Shown here piece by piece: positions 15,750-24,823 of a DNA stretch of 64,000 nucleotides. Numbering within the stretch: the stretch's first letter is position 1; every line of letters begins with the position of its first letter. Under the pieces are notes generated by a model that did no database searches, was not told the origin of the DNA, and saw nothing but the letters and a program-made list of their open reading frames with translations. Location: positions 62,001 through 126,000 of the forward strand of contig NZ_BCXD01000012.1 of assembly GCF_001894925.1 (NCBI RefSeq), written 5' to 3'. The translations under genes and the position numbers were made by a program. The DNA is from Rhodococcus rhodnii NBRC 100604 (GTDB taxonomy: Bacteria; Actinomycetota; Actinomycetes; Mycobacteriales; Mycobacteriaceae).

Positions 15750-16877
15750 CGGGGCGCCGACGAGGCCCGCGGTGCTCGGGTCGGGGCTGGTGACCCCGCG
15801 TCGGTCGAGGATCGGGCGGACCCCCTCCGCGAAGTGGTACGCCTCCTCGAGGTGTGGGTATCCCGACAGGACGAACTCGTCGAATCCGGCATCGTGATAC
15901 TCGGCGACGAGGTTCGCGACCTCCTCGTGGCTGCCCACGAGTGCGGTGCCGGCGCCGCCGCGCACCAGGCCGACGCCCGCCCACAGGTTCGGGTGGATCT
16001 CGAGCGAGTCGGTCCGTCCGCCGTGGAGCGCGGCCATGCGCCGTTGCCCCTCGGAATCGGAACTCGCGTGCAGCCGGTGTGCGCGGGCGATCTGTTCCGG
16101 TGAGAGCGCGGCGAGCAACCGGTTCGCCACCGCCCACGCCTCCTCCGACGTGTCCCGGCTGATCGTGTGCAACCGGATGCCGAACCGCAGTGTCCGCCCT
16201 TCGGCGTGAGCGAGGGCGCGGACCCGCTCGATTTTCGCCGCGGCGTCCTGCGGGGGCTCGCCCCACGTGAGGTAGGTCTGCACGTGCCGTGCGGCCACGC
16301 CGAGCGCGGGAGCCGACGACCCACCGAAGTAGAACTCGGGCAACGGGTCCGGCGCCTCGGAGACACGTGCGTCGGCGACGCGATAGAACTCGCCCTCGAA
16401 GTCCACCGACTCCTCGGTCCAGATGCGCCGCACGATCGTGAGGAACTCGTCGGTGCGCGCGTACCGGCGATCGTGATTCGCCCAGTCCCCGAAGCGGCGC
16501 TGTTCCGAGTCGTCACCGCCGGTGACGACGTTGAGCAGCACGCGTCCACCCGAGAACCGTTGCAGGGTCGCGGCCTGCTGGGCCGCGAGGGTCGGGGGAG
16601 TGAGGCCGGGACGGAAGGCGACGAGGAACTTCAGCCGCTCGGTCTGCGACAGCAGCGCCGCGGACGCGAGCCAGGCGTCCTCGCACCACGTTCCGGTGGG
16701 CGTCAGCACTCCCTCGAAGCCGAGGCGGTCCGCGGCCTGCGCCACCTCCGAGAGGTAGCGCAGACTCGGCGGCCGATAGCCGTCCGGCCGGGTGTGGTGC
16801 GACGACGCGTGCGATGCACCGACGATCGAGCGGCTGTCACCCGAGGTGGGCAGGAACCAGAAGATCCTGGCGGTCAT
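15744..16877 (-). CDS. ssuD: Alkanesulfonate monooxygenase (FMNH2-dependent)
   Basis: 377 residues of the bacterial-luciferase (LLM) fold. It releases sulfite from alkanesulfonates using FMNH2 and O2. Visible family stretches are I-F-W-F-L-P-T-S-G-D near the start, F-L-V-A-F-R-P-G, L-L-N-V-V-T-G-G-D and E-F-Y-F-G-G-S-S. It is the last gene of the ssuC-ssuB-ssuA-ssuD run, 28 bases after ssuA, where GAGGAGAC provides the RBS. It needs a flavin reductase (SsuE or similar), which is not in the window. Confidence 0.93.
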   Translation of the reverse strand: MTARIFWFLPTSGDSRSIVGASHASSHHTRPDGYRPPSLRYLSEVAQAADRLGFEGVLTPTGTWCEDAWLASAALLSQTERLKFLVAFRPGLTPPTLAAQQAATLQRFSGGRVLLNVVTGGDDSEQRRFGDWANHDRRYARTDEFLTIVRRIWTEESVDFEGEFYRVADARVSEAPDPLPEFYFGGSSAPALGVAARHVQTYLTWGEPPQDAAAKIERVRALAHAEGRTLRFGIRLHTISRDTSEEAWAVANRLLAALSPEQIARAHRLHASSDSEGQRRMAALHGGRTDSLEIHPNLWAGVGLVRGGAGTALVGSHEEVANLVAEYHDAGFDEFVLSGYPHLEEAYHFAEGVRPILDRRGVTSPDPSTAGLVGAPA

Positions 16878-16905
16878 GATGTCTCCTCGTGAGTCGTGCG
16901 AGTCG

Positions 16906-17958
16906 TCAGTTGGCTGCCACGGAGGTGTACTCGGTGAGTGCGCCCTCGTAGCGGGGATCGACGAAGTCCGCGAACGGTTGTCCGTCCTGGATCTGGCCCG
17001 ACTCGACGAACACGTCGTAGAGCTGTTGCTGCGACGCGATCACGTCGTCGTCCAGCGAGATCGCGGGACGCAGGCTGCGACCCTGGGCGAGTTCGCCGGC
17101 CACCGGGTCGATCCCGACCGCGGCCGAGTACTCCGCCGCCCATTCCTGCGGGTTCTGCTGCGCCCACTGCGATGCCCGCGCGAGCCGGACGGCGAAGTCC
17201 TCGAGCGCGGAGTTCTTGCGTGCGTCGGCCAGTGCCGTGTCGGCCGCGATACCGAAGCCGTATCCGTTGGCCACTCCTTCAGCGGTGACGAGAGTTCGTG
17301 CGCCCGAGTCGGTCTGGGCGATCGCGGTGTACGGGTCCCAGATCGCCCAGGCGTCCACCTGCCCACCCTGGAATGCGGTGAGTGCGTCCGCCGGCTGCAG
17401 GAAGACGAGTTCGACGTCCTCCGGCGTGAGGCCGTTCGCTTCCAGTTGCAGCAGGATGTGGCCGTGGGCCGAGCTTCCCTTGCCCACTGCGATCTTCTTG
17501 CCGCGCAGGTCCGCGACGGACGTCAGGGGCGAGTCGGCGGGGACGAGCACCTGGTCGCCCGTCGCGGTGTTCGAGTATGCCGTGACGACCTTGATCCTCG
17601 CGTTCGCGGCAGCGCCGAACACGGGTGGAGTGTTGCCGGTGACAGCGAAATCGATCTGGCCCGCGGTAGCGGCCTCGACTTGTGGTGGGCCCGACGTGAA
17701 CGTCGAGAATGCGACCGCGTACGGCGTGTCGTCCAGCTCGCCGGCGGCACGCAGCAGAGATTCGGTGCCGCCCTTCTGATCCCCGATGTTCAGCGTGACG
17801 TCGGTGAGTTCGGCGACCGGAACGGCGTCCGGCGCCTCGTCGGGCCCGGCGTCGGCGCCGCGCGACACGCAGCCGGCCAGCATCGCAGCGGCGACGGTGG
17901 CGCACGCCGCGACTCCGGCGACTCTGCGCAGGCGTGGGGATCGGAGGGTCGGACGCAT
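16906..17958 (-). CDS. ssuA: Sulfonate ABC transporter substrate-binding lipoprotein
   Basis: 350 residues with a basic N-terminus, a hydrophobic segment and lipobox L-A-G-C (C30), so it is anchored on the outer face of the membrane. The body is a NitT/TauT/SsuA-type periplasmic-binding fold: I-G-D-Q-K-G-G-T, D-F-A-V-T-G-N-T-P-P-V and G-Q-V-D-A-W-A-I-W-D-P-Y. It captures aliphatic sulfonates for the SsuBC transporter encoded just upstream. Confidence 0.93.
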   Translation of the reverse strand: MRPTLRSPRLRRVAGVAACATVAAAMLAGCVSRGADAGPDEAPDAVPVAELTDVTLNIGDQKGGTESLLRAAGELDDTPYAVAFSTFTSGPPQVEAATAGQIDFAVTGNTPPVFGAAANARIKVVTAYSNTATGDQVLVPADSPLTSVADLRGKKIAVGKGSSAHGHILLQLEANGLTPEDVELVFLQPADALTAFQGGQVDAWAIWDPYTAIAQTDSGARTLVTAEGVANGYGFGIAADTALADARKNSALEDFAVRLARASQWAQQNPQEWAAEYSAAVGIDPVAGELAQGRSLRPAISLDDDVIASQQQLYDVFVESGQIQDGQPFADFVDPRYEGALTEYTSVAAN

Positions 17959-18000
17959 GGTGGTTCCTTCGAGGTGAGTGGTGCTCGGTGAGAGTAGGTT

Positions 18001-18732
18001 TCAGTGCTCGCGGACGCCCAGCGCGTCGAGTAGCCGGGCGCGGGCTCTGGCGAAGCCGAGGGCGCTGCGGTCGCGGGGACGTGGCAGATCGACTTCCACC
18101 TCGTCGGCCACGGCACCGTCCTCGAGGACGATCACGCGGTCGGCGAGGGCGACGGCCTCGTCGACGTCGTGCGTCACGAGGAGGATGCCGAAACCGTGCT
18201 CGCGCCAGAGGGAGAGCAGTAGCGCGTGCATGCTGAGGCGGGTGAGGGCGTCGAGTGCGCCGAACGGCTCGTCGAGCAGGAGCAGTCGAGGCTCGGCGAC
18301 GAGCGCCCGCGCGAGCGAGGCCCGCTGCGCCTGGCCCCCGGACAGCGTGCCCGGCCACGCGTCCTTCTTGTCGACGAGGCCCACCTCGTCGAGGGTGCGG
18401 TCCGCTGCTGCGAGCGCAGCGCGTCGGCGCACTCCCTCGATGTTGAGCCCGTAGGCGACGTTGTCTCGGACGCTGCGCCACGGAAACAGTCGCGGCTCCT
18501 GGAACGCGACGGCAGGTGACCCGGCGACGGAACTCTCGCCCGAGTGATCGTCCGACAAGCCCGCGAGAACACGCAGAATTGTCGACTTGCCCGAACCGGA
18601 ACGCCCGACGAGAGAGACGATCTCGCCTGCGCCGATCGCGAGGTCGATATCGCGGAGTACGTGATGGGAGCCGTACCACTTGTCGACGCCGCGCAGGCGG
18701 CCGACGGTGGCAGTGGTGTCGAGGGTTGTCAT
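18001..18732 (-). CDS. ssuB: Sulfonate ABC transporter ATP-binding protein
   Basis: 243 residues from ATG 18732, with Walker A G-R-S-G-S-G-K-S-T (43-51), signature L-S-G-G-Q-A-Q-R and Walker B L-L-L-L-D-E-P-F-G-A-L-D. The switch histidine is in V-T-H-D-V-D-E-A. The family is typical of NitT/TauT/Ssu importers. An upstream in-frame ATG at 18753 would overlap ssuC by eight bases. The chosen start has a GGAAAG motif six bases before it. Confidence 0.93.
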   Translation of the reverse strand: MTTLDTTATVGRLRGVDKWYGSHHVLRDIDLAIGAGEIVSLVGRSGSGKSTILRVLAGLSDDHSGESSVAGSPAVAFQEPRLFPWRSVRDNVAYGLNIEGVRRRAALAAADRTLDEVGLVDKKDAWPGTLSGGQAQRASLARALVAEPRLLLLDEPFGALDALTRLSMHALLLSLWREHGFGILLVTHDVDEAVALADRVIVLEDGAVADEVEVDLPRPRDRSALGFARARARLLDALGVREH

Positions 18733-18745
18733 GATCCGCTTTCCG

Positions 18746-19594
18746 TCAGGCACGCGCGTCGGTGCGGTAGCGGAGGGCCCGGGCTTCGAGGAGCCGGACG
18801 ATGCCGTCGGTGGCGATGCCCATCAGTGCGTAGACGACGAGGCCGAAGATGATGGTGTCGACGCGCAGGAAGTCGCGAGCGTTGTTGATGATGAAGCCGA
18901 TTCCGGCGTCGGAGTTGATCTGCTCGGCCACGATGAGCGAGAGCCAGGCGATCGCGAGCGACTGCCGCAGCCCGACGAGGACCTGAGGGGCCGTGCTCGG
19001 CAGGATGATGGTCCGGAAGCGCTGCCACCACGTGAAGCCGAGGACACGGGCCGTCTCGAAGTACTTCCGGTCGATCTGCCGGATACCCGAGAACGTGTTG
19101 AGGTACAGCGGGAAGGCGACGCCGAGCGCGACGAGCAGGATCTTCGGCGTCTCACCGATCCCGAACCACAGGATGAACAGCGGAATCAGGCCGAGGTGGG
19201 GGAGTGCACGCAGCATCTGCAGCGGCGGGTCGACGGTCGCCTCGGCGAACCGGGAGAGCCCGACGAGTGCTCCGAGCGCTATGCCGATCGCGCCACCGAT
19301 GAGAAGCCCCTGTACGACGCGGGTTCCGGACACGAGCAGCGCATCGGCGAGCTGGCCGTTGCCGACCAGTTCGAGTCCTGCATCGGCGATGAGGGTCGGT
19401 GCGGGCAGGATGCGTTCGGGGATCAACCCGAGGAAGCTCCCGAGCTGCCAGAGTCCGAGCAGCGCGAGCGGCGACAGGACACGCAGAATCGTCCATCGGT
19501 GGCGCTGCCACCCGGATGCACGGGCAGGTGCCCGTCCGGCGACCGGCGCGCGCACCGGGGCCGCGGGCGCGGTGACGGGCGTGGACGTGACCAT
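18746..19594 (-). CDS. ssuC: Sulfonate ABC transporter permease
   Basis: 282 residues, with six membrane helices after a polar Ala/Pro-rich N-terminus. The EAA loop reads E-T-A-R-V-L-G-F-T-W-W-Q-R-F-R-T-I-I-L-P and contacts SsuB. It is the first gene of ssuCBAD. Sulfur starvation is the expected inducer; no regulator is linked. Confidence 0.93.
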   Translation of the reverse strand: MVTSTPVTAPAAPVRAPVAGRAPARASGWQRHRWTILRVLSPLALLGLWQLGSFLGLIPERILPAPTLIADAGLELVGNGQLADALLVSGTRVVQGLLIGGAIGIALGALVGLSRFAEATVDPPLQMLRALPHLGLIPLFILWFGIGETPKILLVALGVAFPLYLNTFSGIRQIDRKYFETARVLGFTWWQRFRTIILPSTAPQVLVGLRQSLAIAWLSLIVAEQINSDAGIGFIINNARDFLRVDTIIFGLVVYALMGIATDGIVRLLEARALRYRTDARA

Positions 19595-19635
19595 CGGGTA
19601 CCTCTCGACGATGTGCGGGCGTGGGACGACGGAGT

Positions 19636-19664
19636 CGGCACGGAGCGAATCCCGCTCCGTGCCG
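19636..19664 (-). terminator. Strong hairpin between the SDR gene and ssuC
   Basis: Twelve-base perfect arms (19636-19647 and 19653-19664, CGGCACGGAGCG and its complement) enclose a 5-base loop, about 75 bases past the SDR stop and 42 before ssuC. Most likely the terminator of the transporter-SDR operon. An operator role for ssuC is the alternative. Confidence 0.5.
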
Positions 19665-19739
19665 TCCTACGCTCCCGCACGGGCCGCGCCGCGCCGATAC
19701 TTCGAATCGCCGTGATCTTTTCTCCCGCCGCGCATCGGA

Positions 19740-20477
19740 TCAGCGCGCCGTCCAGCCGCCGTCCATCGCGTACGACGCGCCGGTGACCATCGCGGCGTCG
19801 TCCGAGCACAGCCACGCGACGAGCGAGGCGACCTCGTCAGGCCGGACGAGCCGTTTGATCGCGCTCTCGGTGAGCATGATGCGTTCGATCACGTCCGACT
19901 CCGGGATGCCGTGCACGCGAGCCTGCTCCGCGATCTGCCGGTCCACGAGCGGGGTGTGCACGTAACCGGGATCGACGCAGTTGCTCGTGACGCCGTGCGG
20001 CGCGCCCTCGAGCGCCGTCGTCTTGGAGAGCCCTTCGAGTCCGTGCTTGGCGCTGACGTACGCCGACTTGTAGGGCGAGGCGCGCAGCCCGTGCACCGAG
20101 GACACGTTGACGATCCGCCCGAATCCCCGCTCGTACATCGCGGGCAGCGCCGCGCGCACGAGCAGGAACGGCGCCTCGAGCATGAGCCGGTGGATGCGAC
20201 GGAAGTCGTCCGGCGCGAACGTCTCGATGGGAGAGACGGTCTGGATGCCGGCGTTGTTCACGAGGACGTCGACGTCGAGCGTCAGGTCTTCGAGTGCTGC
20301 GGTGTCGAGGAGATCGACATGCCATGCGTGACCGCCGATCTCGGTCGCGACCTCCTTCGCCGCGAGCTCGTCCACGTCGGCGACCGTGACCTCGAGCCCG
20401 CGGCTCGCGAGGGTGCGCGCGCACGCGGCGCCGATCCCGCTGCCGCCGCCCGTGACGAGCGCCGTCGTGCCGCTCAC
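19740..20477 (-). CDS. SDR dehydrogenase, 3-hydroxybutyrate dehydrogenase-like
   Basis: 245 residues from GTG 20477, whose GTGA overlaps the transporter stop. Classical SDR marks are T-G-G-G-S-G-I-G (9-16, NAD-binding), N-N-A-G (74-77), catalytic S near 126-127, and Y140-x3-K144. The segments S-V-H-G-L-R-A-S-P-Y-K-S-A-Y and V-D-P-G-Y-V-H-T-P-L-V match D-3-hydroxybutyrate dehydrogenases, which oxidise hydroxybutyrate to acetoacetate. The coupling with an MHS-type importer supports a hydroxy-acid substrate, though the exact one is inferred. Confidence 0.85.
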   Translation of the reverse strand: MSGTTALVTGGGSGIGAACARTLASRGLEVTVADVDELAAKEVATEIGGHAWHVDLLDTAALEDLTLDVDVLVNNAGIQTVSPIETFAPDDFRRIHRLMLEAPFLLVRAALPAMYERGFGRIVNVSSVHGLRASPYKSAYVSAKHGLEGLSKTTALEGAPHGVTSNCVDPGYVHTPLVDRQIAEQARVHGIPESDVIERIMLTESAIKRLVRPDEVASLVAWLCSDDAAMVTGASYAMDGGWTAR

Positions 20478-21853
20478 GCGGGGACGCCGCTCGTGCGCAC
20501 GGGGGCCTCGCCGGTCGCGCGGGCGTCGGCTTCGTCGAGTGCTTCGAGCGAGGCGCCCGACGTCTCGCGCGCGAACCAGACGGCGACGAGCGTGATCACC
20601 GAGGCGCCCGCGAGGTAGATCGCGATGGGCAGCGACGAGTCGAACCGCCCGAGCAGCGAGGTCGCGATGATCGGTGCGAGCGAGCCCGCGACGATCGATG
20701 TCACCTGATAGCCCAGGGACACACCGGAATACCGCATCCGCGTCGGGAACATCTCGGCCATGATCGCGGGCTGCCCGGCGTACATGAACGCGTGGAACAC
20801 GAGGCCGATGACGACGGCGGCGATGATGAGCAGGTTGTCTCCGGTGTCCATCATGGGGAACGCGAAGAAGCCCCACGTCGCGGCGGTGAGCGCGCCGAGG
20901 AAGTAGACGGGGCGGCGGCCCAGCGTGTCGGAGAGCCGTCCCGCGATCGGGATCACGACGATGTGCACGGCGTGCGCGGCGAGCATCCACCACAGGATGT
21001 GCGCGGTGTCTGCGCCCACGACGACCTTGAGATACGTGATGGAGAACGTGACGACGAGGTAGTACATGACGTTCTCCGCGAAGCGGAGCCCCATCGCGGT
21101 GAACACGCCGCGCGGGTAGCGGCGCAGCACCTCGACGGCGGAGAACGACGACTGCCGCAGCTCGGCGGCCTCCTGCTGGGCGCGGACGAAGATCGGTGCG
21201 TCGGTCACCTTGGTGCGGATGTAGTAGCCGACGAGCACGATCAGCGCCGAGAGCCAGAACGCGACGCGCCAGCCCCACGACAGGAAGGCGTCGTCGGAGA
21301 GGCTCGTGGTGAGAATCAGGAGAACCACTGTGGCGAGCAGGTTTCCGGCCGGGACACCTGCCTGCGGCCAGGACGCCCAGAACCCGCGCGAGCGGTTCGG
21401 GCTGTGCTCGGCGACGAGCAGGACGGCGCCGCCCCATTCGCCGCCGACCGCGAACCCCTGGACGAAGCGCAGCGTCACGAGCAGTGCGGGTGCCCGGTAC
21501 CCGATCTGCCCGAACGTGGGCAGGCAGCCCATGAGGAAGGTCGCGACGCCGACGAGCAGCAGGCTGAACTGCAGCAGTTTCTTGCGTCCGAACTTGTCGC
21601 CGAAGTGCCCGAACACGATTCCGCCGAGCGGGCGGGCGACGAAGCCGACGGCGTACGTCACGAAGGCCGCGAGGATCGCGTCGAGTTCGTTTCCGCCGGC
21701 GGGGAAGAAGACCTTGCTGAACACCAGCGTCGCCGCGGTGCCGTAGAGAAAGAACTCGTACCACTCGACGACGGTGCCGGCCATCGACGCCGCGACGACG
21801 CGGCGTAGTCCGGTCGGGCCGTCGGTGGTGGATTGCGCAGTCGCACGTGCCAT
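20474..21853 (-). CDS. MFS transporter, metabolite:H+ symporter (MHS) family
   Basis: 459 residues, 12 helices. The N-terminus T-V-V-E-W-Y-E-F-F-L-Y-G-T and the loop G-H-F-G-D-K-F-G-R-K are MHS hallmarks (ShiA, ProP, KgtP relatives). Helix-4 region R-F-V-Q-G-F-A-V-G-G-E-W-G-G is also typical. It should import a small organic acid by proton symport. The co-transcribed SDR gene suggests 3-hydroxybutyrate or a similar hydroxy acid. GAGGAG eight bases before the ATG gives a good RBS. Divergent from a LysR gene, the likely regulator. Confidence 0.9.
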   Translation of the reverse strand: MARATAQSTTDGPTGLRRVVAASMAGTVVEWYEFFLYGTAATLVFSKVFFPAGGNELDAILAAFVTYAVGFVARPLGGIVFGHFGDKFGRKKLLQFSLLLVGVATFLMGCLPTFGQIGYRAPALLVTLRFVQGFAVGGEWGGAVLLVAEHSPNRSRGFWASWPQAGVPAGNLLATVVLLILTTSLSDDAFLSWGWRVAFWLSALIVLVGYYIRTKVTDAPIFVRAQQEAAELRQSSFSAVEVLRRYPRGVFTAMGLRFAENVMYYLVVTFSITYLKVVVGADTAHILWWMLAAHAVHIVVIPIAGRLSDTLGRRPVYFLGALTAATWGFFAFPMMDTGDNLLIIAAVVIGLVFHAFMYAGQPAIMAEMFPTRMRYSGVSLGYQVTSIVAGSLAPIIATSLLGRFDSSLPIAIYLAGASVITLVAVWFARETSGASLEALDEADARATGEAPVRTSGVPA

Positions 21854-21959
21854 GACCACTCCTCGGTGTGTGATGTAGACCACTGCGTCGAAGTATCGGA
21901 GTGGGCCGGGCGTGCACACAATGATGTGTTCTGCGCCACAGATCTGCGAATATGCACAG

Positions 21960-22925
21960 ATGCGTTCCGACGCCGCGACGGCACCGAACCCCGACGACCT
22001 GCTCGTGCTGCTCGCGGTCGGGCGCACCGGGCGCTACACCGCGGCAGCCGACGACCTAGGGCTCAACCACACGACCGTCGCTCGGCGCATCGAGAGTCTC
22101 GAGAAGGCGCTCGGCGGACGCGTTCTCGCGCGCGGCTCGGCGGGGTGGGAACTCACGGAACTCGGCCGTCGTGCGTTCACCGCCGCCGAGGGGGTCGAGG
22201 ACGCGCTCGGCGGACTCGTCGCGGCGGCGAGCGGAACCTCGTCGCTCGGGGGAGTGGTGCGCATGTCGGCGACCGACGGCTTCAGCGCGTACCTCGCCGC
22301 GCCGGCCGCTGTCGCGGTGCGGCGCCGCCACCCCGCGATCACCGTCGAGATCGTGACGGCGACGCGGCTCGCCTCGCAGCACCGGTCGGGCCTCGACATC
22401 GAGGTCGTCGTCGGGGAACCGCACGTGCACCGCGCCGAGGCGATGCGGCTCGCCGACTACACGCTCGGGCTGTACGCGTCGCACACCTACCTTCGCGAGC
22501 ACGGCGTTCCGCGGACTCGCGGCGAACTCGCGCAGCATCCGATCGTGTATTTCGTCGACTCGATGCTGCAGGTCGACGATCTCGATCTCGCGCGCACGCT
22601 CGCGCCGCAGATGAGCGAATCGGTCACCTCCACCAACGTCTTCGTCCACGTCGAAGCGACACGTGCGCACGCGGGCGTCGGGTTGCTGCCGGCGTTCATG
22701 GCGGATCGCCACGCCGATCTCGTGCGCGTCCTTCCGGGAATCGGCGCGACGCTGACCTATTGGCTCGTCGCCCGCACCGAATCGTTCCGGCGTCCCGAGG
22801 TGGCCGTCGTCGTCGACGCGATCCGCGCCGTCGCCCACGCGAACCGCGATGCGCTGCTGGGACGCGCTACCGTCGACGAGTGCACACCGAATCACGACGC
22901 TCGGCGATCGAGCCGTTCCATGTGA
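21960..22925 (+). CDS. LysR-family regulator
   Basis: 321 residues from ATG 21960. The HTH is N-terminal (D-L-L-V-L-L-A-V-G-R-T-G-R-Y-T-A-A-A, then T-T-V-A-R-R-I-E-S-L-E). A LysR effector domain runs from about 90. Divergent from the MHS transporter-SDR operon across a 106-base gap that holds the two promoters, so it probably controls that operon and itself. Its last 46 bases overlap the next gene. Confidence 0.9.
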   Translation: MRSDAATAPNPDDLLVLLAVGRTGRYTAAADDLGLNHTTVARRIESLEKALGGRVLARGSAGWELTELGRRAFTAAEGVEDALGGLVAAASGTSSLGGVVRMSATDGFSAYLAAPAAVAVRRRHPAITVEIVTATRLASQHRSGLDIEVVVGEPHVHRAEAMRLADYTLGLYASHTYLREHGVPRTRGELAQHPIVYFVDSMLQVDDLDLARTLAPQMSESVTSTNVFVHVEATRAHAGVGLLPAFMADRHADLVRVLPGIGATLTYWLVARTESFRRPEVAVVVDAIRAVAHANRDALLGRATVDECTPNHDARRSSRSM

Positions 22926-24037
22926 TGGACATGTGGAAGGCCGCCGCCCAGCGGCAGCGGACGCACGGCGACGTCCTCTCGCTCGCCGCCGGCCAGCCGT
23001 CCACTCCCGCGCCCGCCGCCGTCCTCGCGGCCGCTCGCCACGCGATCGACAACGAATTGCTCGGGTACACCGAGACTTTCGGGATCCTCGCACTACGCGA
23101 GGCGATCGCGGCGCATCACGCCCGTGAGTCGGGGATCGAGGTCGACGCCGAGGACGTCGTCGTCACCACGGGCTCGTCGGGCGCGTTCTCGCTGCTGTTC
23201 CTCGCAGCGTTCGATCCGGGCGACGTCGTCGCCGTCGCGCGACCCGGATATCCCGCCTACCGGAACACTCTCGAAGCGCTGGGCTGCCGTGTCGCCGAAC
23301 TCGACTGCGGCCCCGAGACCCGCTATCAGCCGACCGTCGCGATGCTCGACTCGATGCCCGAGCGCCCGGTGGGCGTCGTCGTCGCGAGCCCCGCGAACCC
23401 GACGGGAACGGTGATCGACGCCGACGAGCTCGCCGCGATCGCGCGCTGGTGCGACGACAACGACGCCCTGCTGGTCTCCGACGAGATCTACCACGGCATC
23501 GGCTTCGGCGAGTACGCGACGAGCTGCGCGTGGGAGACCTCGCGCAGCAGCGTCGTCGTCGGATCGGTGTCGAAGTACTTCTCGATGACGGGCTGGCGGC
23601 TGGGCTGGATGCTCGTGCCCGAACATCTGCGCCGCCCGCTACAGCGGCTCGCGTCGAACCTCACGGTGTGCCCGCCGGCGCTCGCGCAGCACGCCGCCGT
23701 CGCCGCGTTCACCCGCGAGGCGCGCGCCGAACTCGACTCGCACGTCCAGCGGTACGCCGCGAACCGTTCGCTGCTGCTGGACGGGCTGCCGGCGATCGGC
23801 CTCGGCCGGCTCGCGCCCGCCGACGGCGCCTTCTACGTCTACGCCGACATCGCCCATCTCACCGACGACTCGACGGCGTGGTGCACGCAGTTGCTCGCCG
23901 ACACCGGGGTCGCGCTCGCCCCGGGCGTCGACTTCGACACCGCGTACGGCAACCGGACGGTGCGGCTCTCGTTCGCGGGAGCGACCGGTGACATCACCGA
24001 CGCGCTGTCGCGGCTCGGCGGGTATCTGTCCAGCTAG
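22880..24037 (+). CDS. PLP-dependent class I/II aminotransferase
   Basis: 385 residues, fold type I. Substrate-binding A-G-Q-P near 37-40, N-P-T-G near 173-176, D201 and Y204 in S-D-E-I-Y, and PLP lysine K232 in S-V-S-K-Y-F-S-M-T-G-W-R are all visible. I prefer GTG 22880 because the conserved E-P-F-H-V-M-D-M-W lies before the later in-frame ATG at 22925. That ATG shares its first base with the LysR stop, so translation is coupled either way. The amino donor and acceptor are not predictable. Confidence 0.87.
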   Translation: MHTESRRSAIEPFHVMDMWKAAAQRQRTHGDVLSLAAGQPSTPAPAAVLAAARHAIDNELLGYTETFGILALREAIAAHHARESGIEVDAEDVVVTTGSSGAFSLLFLAAFDPGDVVAVARPGYPAYRNTLEALGCRVAELDCGPETRYQPTVAMLDSMPERPVGVVVASPANPTGTVIDADELAAIARWCDDNDALLVSDEIYHGIGFGEYATSCAWETSRSSVVVGSVSKYFSMTGWRLGWMLVPEHLRRPLQRLASNLTVCPPALAQHAAVAAFTREARAELDSHVQRYAANRSLLLDGLPAIGLGRLAPADGAFYVYADIAHLTDDSTAWCTQLLADTGVALAPGVDFDTAYGNRTVRLSFAGATGDITDALSRLGGYLSS

Positions 24038-24111
24038 CCGCGGGGTCCGGGCGGCGGGGGATTAGTCCGCATTCTCCCATGAGGCCCGCCTCCGGCTGGC
24101 ACCATGAGGTC

Positions 24112-24771
24112 GTGTCCACCGCGGCAACACCCAAAGGCGAACGGCGTCGGCAATCACTCGTCGACGCGGCCGCCGATCTGCTCGCGGAAGGTGGCTTCGA
24201 CGCCGTGCGGCACCGCGCCGTCGCCTCGCGCGCGGACCTGCCGCTCGCGTCGACGACGTACTACTTCGAGTCGCTCGACGAACTCATCGCCGCGGCCGTC
24301 GAACGGATCGCGACGCGCGAACTCGACACGATGCGCGCCCACGTCCGCCGGCTCGATCACCGTCCCGGCGACGACGCCGAGACCGTCGACGTCCTGGTGG
24401 ACCTGCTGGTCGGGCCGCACGACGAACCCGAGGAGAACGAACGCGAGCGGCTCGTCGTCCGGTACGAGTGGATCGTCGCGGCGGCGCGGCGCGAGCAACT
24501 GCGCGGCGTGCAGATCGATCTCCGCGAACAGCTCGCCGACGTCGTCGCGGACGCCCTCGACCGGCTCGGCCGCGACCCCGACGCGCGGCTGCGCAAGCTG
24601 CTCGAGATCGTCGACGGCGCGATGATCTGGGCACTCGGGCGGCGCGACGTCAACGTGCGCGAGGAGACCCGTTCGCTGCTGCTCGACGTCATCGGGATCA
24701 TGGCCCCGCTCGCGTCCGCCACCGCCGAGTCCACCGACATCCACATCGTGGATTCCCGCGCCGCGGAATGA
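24112..24771 (+). CDS. TetR-family regulator
   Basis: 219 residues. The N-terminal HTH (about 12-58) has R-R-Q-S-L-V-D-A-A-A-D-L-L-A-E-G-G-F-D-A-V and T-T-Y-Y-F-E-S-L-D-E-L. A helical ligand domain follows. Start GTG 24112, with GAGG two bases before. It sits alone between the aminotransferase and purB, so the target is unclear. Confidence 0.85.
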   Translation: MSTAATPKGERRRQSLVDAAADLLAEGGFDAVRHRAVASRADLPLASTTYYFESLDELIAAAVERIATRELDTMRAHVRRLDHRPGDDAETVDVLVDLLVGPHDEPEENERERLVVRYEWIVAAARREQLRGVQIDLREQLADVVADALDRLGRDPDARLRKLLEIVDGAMIWALGRRDVNVREETRSLLLDVIGIMAPLASATAESTDIHIVDSRAAE

Positions 24772-24809
24772 CGGGCCTTACCGCCCGGATCGGGCATCGC
24801 GTCGCACAC

Positions 24810-24815
24810 TAGACT
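24810..24815 (+). promoter_or_regulatory. -10 box of purB, leaderless
   Basis: TAGACT ends eight bases before the GTG of purB, with no Shine-Dalgarno between. The same hexamer precedes purL. Confidence 0.5.
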
Positions 24816-24823
24816 GGACGAAC

